From an uncultured Christensenella sp. (GTDB taxonomy: Bacteria > Bacillota > Clostridia > Christensenellales > UBA3700): a stretch of DNA of 64,000 nucleotides. The notes under the pieces are model-generated. The model did not search any database. It had not been told where the DNA came from and worked only from the letters and a program-made list of their open reading frames with translations. The stretch lies in NCBI GenBank assembly GCA_910578245.1, contig CAJTPC010000001.1:1-64000 (forward strand), in the 5' to 3' direction. This document shows positions 1 to 7,522 of the stretch, piece by piece (position 1 is the first letter of the stretch; each line of letters starts with the position of its first letter). The position numbers were made by a program, and so were the translations under genes.

Positions 1-407
1 TTGGTAAATATATAAGTGTTTAAAATTTATCTAAAGATAAATTTAGGGTCATTTTTCAACATCATACCATTGGTTATATTTATGCAATTTGTTAGTCTTA
101 AAAAACTCTAAGGTTATTTTATCATATATCATTAGTCTTTATACTCTTCCCTATCTTCTATAACAGTAACAATTTGTTCTTACTTTCAAGTGTTTTTATA
201 CACCAAATTCATAAAAATTCTTTACTTATATTAGAATCTTACAAAAACGCTGTATAATTATAGTGAGGGGGAAAAAGAATGACATAATAAGATAAACAAA
301 TAACTTGAGATAACTATCAAAAAAATGATAAAAAATTACTGTATAATATAAGTGAAGGACAAATATTCGTCCTCAAAAAATTCTAATTTTTATGGAGATA
401 ATAATAT
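1..407. other. AT-rich non-coding stretch inside the transposon
   Basis: I see no gene here. The stretch is strongly AT-rich. It contains two similar promoter-like strings, TGTATAATTATAGTGAGG near 251 and TGTATAATATAAGTGAAGG near 341, each with a TATAAT box but no good -35 box. The second lies about 60 bp before the gene at 408 and could drive it. A short inverted repeat (AGGAC/GTCCT, about 356-374) follows. No copy of the repeats found behind tnsA was seen, so the other transposon end is probably left of the window. Confidence 0.5.
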
Positions 408-1076
408 ATGAACGAAAGAAGACCAGGTTACATAGCATTAAGCATTTCAGAAGGGGCTTTTGATTCTGATAGAGAAAATGAAAAATCATTAGATACAATT
501 ATACGGCAGATTAAAAGAAATTGTATTGCCAATAGTGTAAATATAGCTGGATTTGGCGTTACAAGTCATAGTGCTAGAGGAACAGTTCGAGCTACTCCCT
601 TTGGAAGAAAAACTGATCCTGAATTCGAAATTGAGCCTCCCCATCAACACCATGTTTTTGCTACCGATGCATATGCTACTACTGCAAAAATAATAAAAGA
701 CTATTTGAAGAAAACTTTTGGTAAAAATAAAATATACAAAGGACAACTACTTGAAAGAAACCTCTTTTGGATTGATGAATTAGAAGATGTTGATGATGTA
801 AGATATTGGACTGCTTACTGCGTAGAACAGGCTTTGTGTATCCGAAAGATAAATCATGCGTGTAGTGAAGATTTTATAAACCACTACTGCATTGATATGA
901 TTTTAGCCGCAGAAAAATCAAACGTGAAAGTCGGCTCTAAACAGCCAATTTATCCTACATATTCTCATTTAATTCCTAATATGTATAAGACAAAAAACGA
1001 TGTTTTACTCGAAAGCAAACTATTAAATTATTGCAGTCAAATAGATGGGGGTGTCGACATTTTATTGGCGAATTGA
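408..1076 (+). CDS. Unassigned transposon cargo protein, possibly HUH/Rep-like
   Basis: This is a 222-residue protein I do not recognise with certainty. The start is supported by GGAG at 394-397, ten bases before the ATG. No signal peptide or membrane segment is visible. Three blocks recall HUH endonuclease/Rep proteins in their usual order: a hydrophobic strand ending FGVTSH (about 48-53), a histidine cluster PPHQHHVFATD (about 77-87) and a tyrosine-bearing helix VRYWTAYCVEQ (about 130-140). The match is weak and by eye only. It is divergent from the tns genes and lies on the internal side of tniQ, where Tn7-like elements carry cargo. It may equally be a family-specific accessory protein. 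Confidence 0.55.
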   Translation: MNERRPGYIALSISEGAFDSDRENEKSLDTIIRQIKRNCIANSVNIAGFGVTSHSARGTVRATPFGRKTDPEFEIEPPHQHHVFATDAYATTAKIIKDYLKKTFGKNKIYKGQLLERNLFWIDELEDVDDVRYWTAYCVEQALCIRKINHACSEDFINHYCIDMILAAEKSNVKVGSKQPIYPTYSHLIPNMYKTKNDVLLESKLLNYCSQIDGGVDILLAN

Positions 1077-1330
1077 AATGGTAATGCCTACTAAAATACC
1101 ATTAAAACATACTAAAAATCAATGATTCTAGAAGTTTTGCCACATATTTTAGCTCGTCTATAATAATAAGCTCAACTCCAATGTAATATTAATATTTCCT
1201 AAATGTTATCTTAAATGAAATATCTAATATTAATTGATGGTAGCTATCTGATATTATTACTCATACGCACCTTAACAACTTAATATTACTACAATGGTAT
1301 TACTTCTATGATTGATATAAATGCAAGTCA
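1077..1330. other. Gap between the convergent cargo gene and tniQ
   Basis: This AT-rich spacer separates two genes that point at each other. I see no open frame of substance, no RNA gene and no clear terminator with a T-run. Confidence 0.4.
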
Positions 1331-2605
1331 TCAAGTAGATTTAGATTGGTTATGTATTTGCTTATAATCGCTTATCATTTGCTGTAATCTTGGTAGGTTT
1401 CTTAGGCTCTTATCTTTCAAGTCGAATAATTCCCCTACTATTCGTCTACTGATAATTGCCTTAGGGTTACTTACAATATAGTTCTCTACCTTACTGTTAA
1501 ACTCTTTACAGCATTTATCGTCAATGGTACTCCAATCTCGTTTAGGACATCTATATGGACTATGATTGGTCTTAGGTTTGTCGTATGTTCCCATTAATAT
1601 CTGCCTTACTACTTCGTGACAGACATTCATTGCATTGGCTATCTCGTATGTATTCTTACCTTGTTGACTTAGCTCTCTAACTCTTTTATCAAAGGTAATA
1701 TGTTTAGGCTCGACATACCCTTTATATGTACACAAGTCTTTTGGTGTTATATCTTCAAACATTGCAACTAATAATATCTTGTAAGGTTCAAAGCAATCGT
1801 TCTTGAATATGTATGATAGCTGTTGTTTAGTAATGTCATAGAACTCTAACCCATCAAAGAATACCATCATATCTCGGTTTAGTTCAACAAGTTTTCTTCT
1901 CTCGCCCCTAATTGATACATACTCATCTTTCAATTTGACTGTGAGATAATCGCTTATAAGTATATCCGTATCCATATTCAATGGCTGATGAATTACTTCG
2001 TTAATATACTTTGCTACCCTTATATTTATATTGGTTTCTTCGTACTCTGCCGACGTTTCAACCCCACTTATCGATATGATTTGTTCCAAAGGAATTAACG
2101 TAGCGTTTCTTCCCTTATTTGGTAGCACTGTATCAACTAATTCGCAATTATGAAGTGGACAAACGTGGACTGATGGAATCAAGTGCTGAATATGGAAGTA
2201 ACACTCCCCATACTGCCGTCTATCTTCCTCTACACACTTAGGACAATAACTTAAATAATACTCATTCTTTCTTTGTGTGATTGGAAGATACTGACGTAAC
2301 AATGGCTCATTAGTTAAAGCATATTCATAAGCCCTACTCCTTTTCTCTTTGGATAAAAATCTTGCATAGTAAGTGAATAGAGTATGCTCTAATAGTAATT
2401 CATTATATGGAATAAATCTTTCAAGCATATCCCTAAATTCTAGGCTTAAAGGGTTAATGAAATTGTATTCAGGGTTCTCATTCCATCGAGCGAACACTGT
2501 ATTAGCAAAACCTCTATGCCATACAAATCCACTATGTACATATAGCCTACATAAATATGAGTAAACACTCTCGTCAGGATAAATTGGGGCAAGGTACTTT
2601 ATCAT
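1331..2605 (-). CDS. tnsD: TniQ/TnsD-family transposon target-selection protein
   Basis: This is a 424-residue TniQ-domain protein, which in Tn7-like elements binds the attachment site and recruits TnsC and TnsB to it. The N-terminus (PIYPDESVYSYLCRL, about 8-22) is typical of TniQ. A zinc knuckle follows: C121-P-K-C124, then C149-P-L-H152, with the family spacing and the intervening YGECYFHIQH. A helix-turn-helix-like segment lies near 320-340, and a TnsD-like HSPYRCPKRDW stretch follows. At this length it resembles TnsD (site-specific) more than the short TniQ of CRISPR-associated elements. Its start overlaps the tnsC stop by 4 bp, so the two are probably translationally coupled. It is the last gene of the tnsABCD operon. 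Confidence 0.88.
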   Translation of the reverse strand: MIKYLAPIYPDESVYSYLCRLYVHSGFVWHRGFANTVFARWNENPEYNFINPLSLEFRDMLERFIPYNELLLEHTLFTYYARFLSKEKRSRAYEYALTNEPLLRQYLPITQRKNEYYLSYCPKCVEEDRRQYGECYFHIQHLIPSVHVCPLHNCELVDTVLPNKGRNATLIPLEQIISISGVETSAEYEETNINIRVAKYINEVIHQPLNMDTDILISDYLTVKLKDEYVSIRGERRKLVELNRDMMVFFDGLEFYDITKQQLSYIFKNDCFEPYKILLVAMFEDITPKDLCTYKGYVEPKHITFDKRVRELSQQGKNTYEIANAMNVCHEVVRQILMGTYDKPKTNHSPYRCPKRDWSTIDDKCCKEFNSKVENYIVSNPKAIISRRIVGELFDLKDKSLRNLPRLQQMISDYKQIHNQSKST

Positions 2606-3819
2606 AGCTTTATGTACTCCACGTTAATATTATCTTTTAGGATATTGATGAATTTGGTTATGTCTTTTCCTGACTGCCGACTGATATGATATAACAACTG
2701 CGGATTATCGGACGGAGCTGATGCACTCACGCATACTTTCTCAACTTCTTTCTTGTTTGGTACTTTAACCCTATCTAAATTGATATATGGCATCATAGTG
2801 GCAAAATTCTCTTTGAAAGTATTCTCAAATGCAGTAGGTGTTAATTCTTCTTCACCGCTTAATATTACGTTCCGCTGTGTCTCCACAAATAGGCTAACAA
2901 GCATTGATGGAATACCATTAGATAACTTATATAATATCCTTGCATATTCAGAGTTGAACTCAACCTTTTTCAAAGTGTACTGATAATGAAACAATATACT
3001 AATGAAATTGTAATAGTAATCATCATAATCCATTTTCTTAATAGATATGCCAATCGTTCTACGGCTCATATACTCTTTGGTCTCGAAGTATCTATTAGCC
3101 GATTCATTCCCTACAAAGCATACAGCTACGTTGGACTGATTTACAAGTTGAGTTAAAAAATTAATAAGGGTTGTGCCTTTTCTACTGTCATTAGCCACCC
3201 TTTCTATCTCGTCTATGACGAGAATCAAACAATGATTAATTAGGCAATTACTAACGGCAGCTAAAAGTGCATCTGTGGTTGCTGTAACGTGGTTATTTTC
3301 AACGAAATAGTTTGTGCCGAGTAATCTGTCAACCTCTTGTAGAATCGTGAATAAAAGGCTTTTGAATGAGCCATCCGCAACAGCCTCGATAAACAACGCA
3401 GGAATAATCTCTCGATATGGCTTTTTACTAATAAGGATTTTGTTAGCAATAATATCCACACATCTTTGGACACTAGACGTTTTCCCTAGTCCGGCTGTGC
3501 CTATAATTTCAAATGATTCCAAACCGCCTATAATGCCATATCGCTTATTGCCCTTTATTGCTCTAAAATTGTCATTCTGTAAGCCTACTTCCAATAGCGT
3601 AGCCTTCTTATCCAACGAGTTGAGAATCGCCATAAAGAGCCTATTATATATGTCTAACGTGGCACTACTCGGAATATATATTTTATAAATATCAAGCAAT
3701 GCTGTAAGCCTATCTGGTATCTCTGTCAAGCCTTCTCGGTATGGTGGCAATACTGTAAGTGCATTTATCAAGTCTTCGCCGCACAAATACTTATTTAACT
3801 GCTCTTTAACTTTATCCAT
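2602..3819 (-). CDS. tnsC: TnsC-like AAA+ ATPase, transposition regulator
   Basis: This 405-residue ATPase is the switch protein of Tn7-like transposition. It links the target selector to the TnsAB transposase and takes part in target immunity. The Walker A motif is G107-TAGLGKTS (to 115). The Walker B motif is LILVIDE (198-204, D203 and E204). The rest fits a TniB/TnsC AAA module (STLINFLTQL helix, sensor region, then FVGNESANRYF). It overlaps tnsB upstream by 8 bp and tniQ downstream by 4 bp, the tight packing expected of one operon. Confidence 0.9.
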   Translation of the reverse strand: MDKVKEQLNKYLCGEDLINALTVLPPYREGLTEIPDRLTALLDIYKIYIPSSATLDIYNRLFMAILNSLDKKATLLEVGLQNDNFRAIKGNKRYGIIGGLESFEIIGTAGLGKTSSVQRCVDIIANKILISKKPYREIIPALFIEAVADGSFKSLLFTILQEVDRLLGTNYFVENNHVTATTDALLAAVSNCLINHCLILVIDEIERVANDSRKGTTLINFLTQLVNQSNVAVCFVGNESANRYFETKEYMSRRTIGISIKKMDYDDYYYNFISILFHYQYTLKKVEFNSEYARILYKLSNGIPSMLVSLFVETQRNVILSGEEELTPTAFENTFKENFATMMPYINLDRVKVPNKKEVEKVCVSASAPSDNPQLLYHISRQSGKDITKFINILKDNINVEYIKL

Positions 3820-5602
3820 TGTTAGTATCTCCTTTATTTATCTCAACCTTCCTATGTTTGCGTACATTAGCCACCTCTACCTTTGGTGTCAATATTGTAC
3901 TTGCTATTCGCTCAATATCTCTTGATAAATCTATGCTACCTTGCAAGGCTATGTATTCTACGCCCCTTTCGGCTTTTTTCTTTTTCTCTTTAATGCTTTG
4001 AACTTCTTCTATATCCATATCGGTAAAGAATGATTCAATTATCTCAAACGGAGTGTAGACACCGTTCTCATAGAGCCACACCTCGCTCACATTGTCAGGA
4101 TTGTATGCAATGATACACTTACCACCAACTAGATACCGCTCAGTATAGGCATAATTTCTATATCTAATATTATTGACATAAAGTCCATCTCTCTTAAAAT
4201 ACCCCACCCCTCTAGGCAGTAACGTGAGCCATAGCAACTCGTCTTTAACCTTTATCAGATTGTTTTGGCTTAACGGCAGACAATAACTCCACAGTTCACT
4301 AGCAAACGGCTGAACTATTCCTACTGTCTCATATGGAAGATTGATAATTCTTTTGGAATTGTATCTAATTATGCAGAGCAATACTATCTTTTCAAATTCT
4401 TTTAGAGTTAGCGTTGCTTTCTTCCTATAGTCAATACTGCCACGCTCTTGATAATCTTCAAATATTACACCTTTACTTGCGAGTTCTGTCTTGTATGATG
4501 CTTGTATGATTCCAAAGAATCTTTCTACTAAACTCTTTTTATCAGGTCGATACGGTGGGAGATTGATTATTTCTACCCCCAATTCTGCGAGTTGTGAGAA
4601 AGTCTCGGACGTGTACTCTTTGCCTTTGTCCGTAACGAATTTATGTGGCAAACTACTGCAGTTCCACATATTAGAATCAATCTCAATGCCAAACTTCTTA
4701 CAATGCTTTTGCTTATCCGCAACAATATTCTCTATCAAGGATTTTAATGAGTTTATACCCTTGTCAAATCCCAAAGCGTAACCCATACATAGAGAACTAT
4801 ATCCGTCTATACATGCTGTCAATGTAGGACGTCCTAATAGCTCGCCTTTTTCATTAATAAGAAATATGTCGCAGACTGTAGAATCAAACATACCATAACC
4901 TATTGACGGACAAAAGTCTCTAACATCACCGAGCATAACACGATGATTTCTCAAAAACTCTCCCTTACCTTCTCTTGATATAATCAGATTCTCCCGCTTT
5001 GCTGTCTTATGGTAGAAATAGGTAAACTGCCTAAACGATGGTATCTGTGGGAGCAATTTGCCTTGTTCATCGCAGTACTTGTCTTTTAGCATTCGGCGAT
5101 AGCTCTCGATTAAGGGCATTCTCAAAGCATTAAAATAGTATTTGTTCAATGCCCATCTAAAATTCTTTTCATCTGCTGTAAGAGGTTTTTCATTACATTT
5201 GCTAGTAGATAGGAATATACAAATATCTTGGAATGCTAGATAATCGCACAGTCTGCTCTTGATTGTGTTCTTGCTTAAATGAAATCTCTCAACACATAAT
5301 GCTATGGCTTGGTTTCTTTCGTAATCATTTCCTACAAACGGAACAATAAAACTGATACTTCCATACTTACTATGAATAATCTTCTTCTGCTGTTGAGATA
5401 GACTGTCATAACTCGCTAGGTTGATATTGGCTTTTACTCTCAACTCTTCTTCGCTTATTTGCTCGGCATCGGCTAAAAAGTCATTGCTTTCCCAATACGG
5501 CATATTTCTCTTAATACAATCAATAAGCTGTATGCAGTCATCTTCTATAGATAAAACTCTATAAATGGAATTGTCCTTACTGAATAAATCGTTAATCTTC
5601 AT
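3812..5602 (-). CDS. tnsB: TnsB-like DDE transposase
   Basis: This 596-residue protein is the DDE-family integrase/transposase that cuts the 3' ends and joins them to the target. The catalytic triad can be read: D240 in GYGMFDSTVCD, D325 in KFVTDKGKEY and E360 in KKSLVERFFG. An N-terminal helical DNA-binding region (about 85-130, with LSKNTIKSRL) precedes the rve domain, and a Mu/TnsB-type C-terminal beta-barrel follows (about 450-530). The length is close to that of TnsB relatives and the frame is intact. It overlaps tnsA by 11 bp upstream and tnsC downstream. Confidence 0.92.
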   Translation of the reverse strand: MKINDLFSKDNSIYRVLSIEDDCIQLIDCIKRNMPYWESNDFLADAEQISEEELRVKANINLASYDSLSQQQKKIIHSKYGSISFIVPFVGNDYERNQAIALCVERFHLSKNTIKSRLCDYLAFQDICIFLSTSKCNEKPLTADEKNFRWALNKYYFNALRMPLIESYRRMLKDKYCDEQGKLLPQIPSFRQFTYFYHKTAKRENLIISREGKGEFLRNHRVMLGDVRDFCPSIGYGMFDSTVCDIFLINEKGELLGRPTLTACIDGYSSLCMGYALGFDKGINSLKSLIENIVADKQKHCKKFGIEIDSNMWNCSSLPHKFVTDKGKEYTSETFSQLAELGVEIINLPPYRPDKKSLVERFFGIIQASYKTELASKGVIFEDYQERGSIDYRKKATLTLKEFEKIVLLCIIRYNSKRIINLPYETVGIVQPFASELWSYCLPLSQNNLIKVKDELLWLTLLPRGVGYFKRDGLYVNNIRYRNYAYTERYLVGGKCIIAYNPDNVSEVWLYENGVYTPFEIIESFFTDMDIEEVQSIKEKKKKAERGVEYIALQGSIDLSRDIERIASTILTPKVEVANVRKHRKVEINKGDTNNG

Positions 5603-5939
5603 TAAGCACCAACCCCCAATCCGCTACGCCTTTGGACAGCCAATAATTCATACTAGCATCTAACATCTTAATTGTTAATGGTTTAAGTAGCTTATCCTTA
5701 TAGACACACTCTCGAACTATTATCTCTCCATTAGTCTTAATGCAATAGAAATCAGTAGTAAACTCACCTTCCACATCAGCAACTTCAATAGGCACATTGC
5801 ACTTTATCTCTGCTATCTCACTGCTAGAATCCAACTGACAGCCGTACTTATACTGTAATTCACTGTGAGCGTAGAATATCAACCTACACTTACTTAATTT
5901 CTTCTTAATAGTTACGCTATGAGTTTTCTTATTTCGCAT
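5592..5939 (-). CDS. tnsA: Short TnsA-like endonuclease subunit
   Basis: TnsA nicks the 5' transposon ends so that the element leaves by cut-and-paste. This copy has only 115 residues, whereas Tn7 TnsA has about 270. It keeps the endonuclease core: an acidic helix (E41, E44), TTDF with D63, and the family block VRECVYKDKLLKPLTIKMLDA (about 75-95, E77 and K81 or K83 as candidate active-site residues). A conserved-looking YWLSKGVADWGLV stretch ends the protein. Nearly all of the C-terminal TnsC-contacting domain is absent. The start follows a strong AAGGAAGGTGGAGG purine run. It could be a minimal functional TnsA or a C-terminally cut relic, but the operon overlaps argue that it is in use. Confidence 0.8.
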   Translation of the reverse strand: MRNKKTHSVTIKKKLSKCRLIFYAHSELQYKYGCQLDSSSEIAEIKCNVPIEVADVEGEFTTDFYCIKTNGEIIVRECVYKDKLLKPLTIKMLDASMNYWLSKGVADWGLVLNED

Positions 5940-6025
5940 CCTCCACCTTCCTTTTTCTTCTTAAAATGCCAAATCAAGAAGATTTTGCTTTTGATTTTAA
6001 GAACATTTTTATTCTTAAAACTATA

Positions 6026-6083
6026 AAATTCTTCTTTTTTTCAATTTAAATTCTTCTTTTTTTAGTGAAATTCTTCTTTTTTT
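6026..6083. repeat. Three tandem repeats, probable TnsB-binding sites
   Basis: AAATTCTTCTTTTTTT occurs identically at 6026-6041, 6048-6063 and 6068-6083, spaced 22 and 20 bp apart. Tn7-like ends carry arrays of about 20-22-bp transposase sites, and the tnsA-side end has them closely packed. The position just outside tnsA fits the right end of the element. Confidence 0.7.
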
Positions 6084-6105
6084 CTTATTTTGCTCAACCA
6101 ATCTA

Positions 6106-6135
6106 TGTCTTGCGACAAGATTGCTTTACGCAAGC
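6106..6135 (+). repeat. Left arm of a 30-bp inverted repeat
   Basis: This arm begins TGTCTTGCGACAAGATTG and ends TTTACGCAAGC. It matches the reverse complement of 6327-6356 at 27 of 30 positions. It starts with TGT, as Tn7/Tn5053-type termini do, and contains an internal TGTC/GACA palindrome. Confidence 0.75.
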
Positions 6136-6221
6136 ATACAATTTTTTTTGACACCTTATTCACTTAATTTATTGAGGATACTCTTTAACATAATTGGCTT
6201 GTTCCAAGCCTATAAACATAG

Positions 6222-6248
6222 AAAAAAGACCTCGTTTTCACAAGGTCT
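6222..6248 (-). terminator. Rho-independent terminator of the rpsF-ssb-rpsR operon
   Basis: On the minus strand, GAGACCT-TGTGAAAACG-AGGTC forms a hairpin followed by six T residues. It lies about 120 bp beyond the rpsR stop, inside the segment bounded by the 30-bp inverted repeats. Confidence 0.8.
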
Positions 6249-6326
6249 CTCTATATTTGTTATCGTTTTTCGTCTTTGTCTGTCTTCCTACATTTAGCTT
6301 GTTTTTATGCAAGGGGTTTTTGGTTA

Positions 6327-6356
6327 GCTTGCGTAAATCAATCCTGTCGAAAGACA
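6327..6356 (-). repeat. Right arm of a 30-bp inverted repeat
   Basis: Read on the minus strand it begins TGTCTTTCGACAGGATTG and ends TTTACGCAAGC, facing the arm at 6106. The mismatches are at three positions only. It begins 10 bp after the rpsR stop codon. The bases flanking the two arms (ATCTA and ACCGA) do not form a target duplication. Confidence 0.75.
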
Positions 6357-6366
6357 ACCGAACTTC

Positions 6367-6624
6367 TTACTCAGCTACGTATGGGAGCAAAGCCATTTCT
6401 CTTGCTCTCTTAACGGCTTCGGTAACGATTCTTTGATGCTTTGCGCACGTTCCGCTCATTCTTCTGGGAACAATCTTTCCCTTCTCCGTGATGAACTTGC
6501 GCAATTTCGCAACGTCTTTATAATCTACTTCGTCCACGCCGTCTGCGCAAAAGATACAAACCTTTTTACGCGCCATTGGCTTTTTAGAAGGACGCTTAAC
6601 TACCTTTTCTTCGCTCATTGTCAT
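6367..6624 (-). CDS. rpsR: 30S ribosomal protein S18
   Basis: S18 binds the platform of the 30S subunit together with S6. The 85-residue length is usual for Bacillota. The recognisable core runs from VDYKDVAKLRKFITEKGKI through VPRRMSGTCAKHQRIVTEAVKRAREMALLPY. Cysteines at the N-terminus (KKVCIFC) match the zinc-ribbon-bearing C+ type. It is the last gene of rpsF-ssb-rpsR, 11 bp after ssb. Its 3' end faces the transposon. Confidence 0.97.
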   Translation of the reverse strand: MTMSEEKVVKRPSKKPMARKKVCIFCADGVDEVDYKDVAKLRKFITEKGKIVPRRMSGTCAKHQRIVTEAVKRAREMALLPYVAE

Positions 6625-6635
6625 TATCTCCTTAA

Positions 6636-7067
6636 TTAGAATGGTAAATCGTCTTCGTCTACGGGAGTCAAACCGCCGGAATTTCTACCGCCGCTGTTTG
6701 AGCCGTATCCGTTATTCTCAGTACCCTGAGTGTTGTCGCCGTCAGCTCTGCCGGCGCCGGATGGGAGAAATTCAACTTCATCGGCAATAACGTCGTAAGA
6801 AGTACGCTTAGACCCGTCGTTTGCAGTGTATTGACTTGTTTGAAGCGATCCAACAACGCAAACTTTTCTACCCTTCTGCAAATTCTTTGCGCAACTCTCT
6901 GCCAAACCTCTCCAGCACGTGATGTTGAAGAAATCTGCCGTTGTTTCGTTATCTCTGCTAAATCTGCGATTTACAGCGATTGAAAATCTGCAATACTGCA
7001 CTCCGCTTTGGGTAGTACCTGATTCAGGGTCCCTCGTCAAATTGCCTATAAATATAACTTTGTTCAT
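6636..7067 (-). CDS. ssb: Single-stranded DNA-binding protein
   Basis: This 143-residue SSB protects single-stranded DNA in replication and repair. The OB fold covers about residues 1-105 (MNKVIFIGNLTRDPE, FFNITCWRGLAESCAKNL). A glycine/asparagine-rich linker follows, then the acidic DEDDLPF tip that contacts partner proteins. It sits between rpsF and rpsR, the standard Bacillota order, with gaps of 14 and 11 bp. Confidence 0.97.
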   Translation of the reverse strand: MNKVIFIGNLTRDPESGTTQSGVQYCRFSIAVNRRFSRDNETTADFFNITCWRGLAESCAKNLQKGRKVCVVGSLQTSQYTANDGSKRTSYDVIADEVEFLPSGAGRADGDNTQGTENNGYGSNSGGRNSGGLTPVDEDDLPF

Positions 7068-7081
7068 AATTTTCTCCTTAG

Positions 7082-7363
7082 TTACTTTTTGATAATCATT
7101 GATCTTACGACTTCGTCAGTAATACGGTTCAATCTCTTAAGTTCTTCAGGAACGTTAGCCGGAGCCGTAAAGTTTACCAAAACGTAATAGCCTTCAGTGG
7201 TGTAGTCGATTGGGTAGGCGTACTTCTTAGTACCCCACTTGTCAGTGCTTTCGATTTCTCCGCCGTTGGACGTGATAACCGAAGCCATTTTGTCAACTAC
7301 TTCCTGTTTTGCCTCGTCGGTAATATCATTCTTGATGATATACAACATTTCGTACTTGCTCAT
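7082..7363 (-). CDS. rpsF: 30S ribosomal protein S6
   Basis: S6 pairs with S18 on the 30S platform. It has 93 residues with the typical start MSKYEMLYIIK, central WGTKKYAYPIDYTTEGYYVLVNF and end RMTDEVVRS-like RITDEVVRSMIIKK. It is the first gene of the operon, preceded by AAAGGAGG and by a promoter at 7453-7481. A leader hairpin lies between promoter and start. Confidence 0.97.
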   Translation of the reverse strand: MSKYEMLYIIKNDITDEAKQEVVDKMASVITSNGGEIESTDKWGTKKYAYPIDYTTEGYYVLVNFTAPANVPEELKRLNRITDEVVRSMIIKK

Positions 7364-7388
7364 TTTAATACCTCCTTTTGGTCTAATG

Positions 7389-7409
7389 GTTCAAACTTTT
7401 AGTCTGAAC
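7389..7409 (-). promoter_or_regulatory. Leader hairpin before rpsF
   Basis: On the minus strand GTTCAGAC-TAAAA-GTTTGAAC forms an 8-bp stem just upstream of the rpsF Shine-Dalgarno site. Leaders of rpsF operons in many bacteria carry an S6:S18-binding structure that gives feedback control. This stem is in the right place, but I cannot confirm the conserved bulge of that motif. Confidence 0.4.
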
Positions 7410-7452
7410 AAGGGCGCGCATCTCCTCATAATTTCAGAGAAGATACGTTAGC

Positions 7453-7481
7453 ATAATACCACAACAAATTCAAATTGTAAA
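7453..7481 (-). promoter_or_regulatory. SigA-type promoter of rpsF-ssb-rpsR
   Basis: On the minus strand TTTACA (7476-7481), a 17-bp spacer and TATTAT (7453-7458) lie about 90 bp upstream of rpsF. Confidence 0.75.
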
Positions 7482-7522
7482 GAAATTTCAACCTGATTTG
7501 AGGGATTTTTCAAAATATTCGT

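Larger units (their letters stand above)
5940..6366. other. Transposon end and rpsR 3' flank
   Basis: This non-coding stretch joins the tnsA start to the rpsR stop. From left to right it holds three tandem 16-bp repeats (6026-6083), one arm of a 30-bp inverted repeat (6106-6135), a perfect short hairpin GGCTTG-TTC-CAAGCC (6196-6210), the rpsR operon terminator (6222-6248), and the second arm (6327-6356), which lies 10 bp beyond the rpsR stop. The exact transposon boundary is not certain. A TnsB-type end is expected just right of 6083. Confidence 0.6.

Noticed and set aside
1..5940. CRISPR array or Cas genes carried by the Tn7-like element
   Set aside because: No repeat-spacer pattern and no Cas-like protein is visible. 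The full-length TniQ and presence of tnsA also favour a TnsD-type system. The part left of the window is unseen.
6148..6180. TTGACA as a promoter near the transposon end
   Set aside because: No acceptable -10 box lies 16-18 bp downstream.
6106..6356. Target-site duplication around the inverted repeats
   Set aside because: The flanking bases ATCTA and ACCGA do not match, so insertion by a duplicating transposase is not shown.
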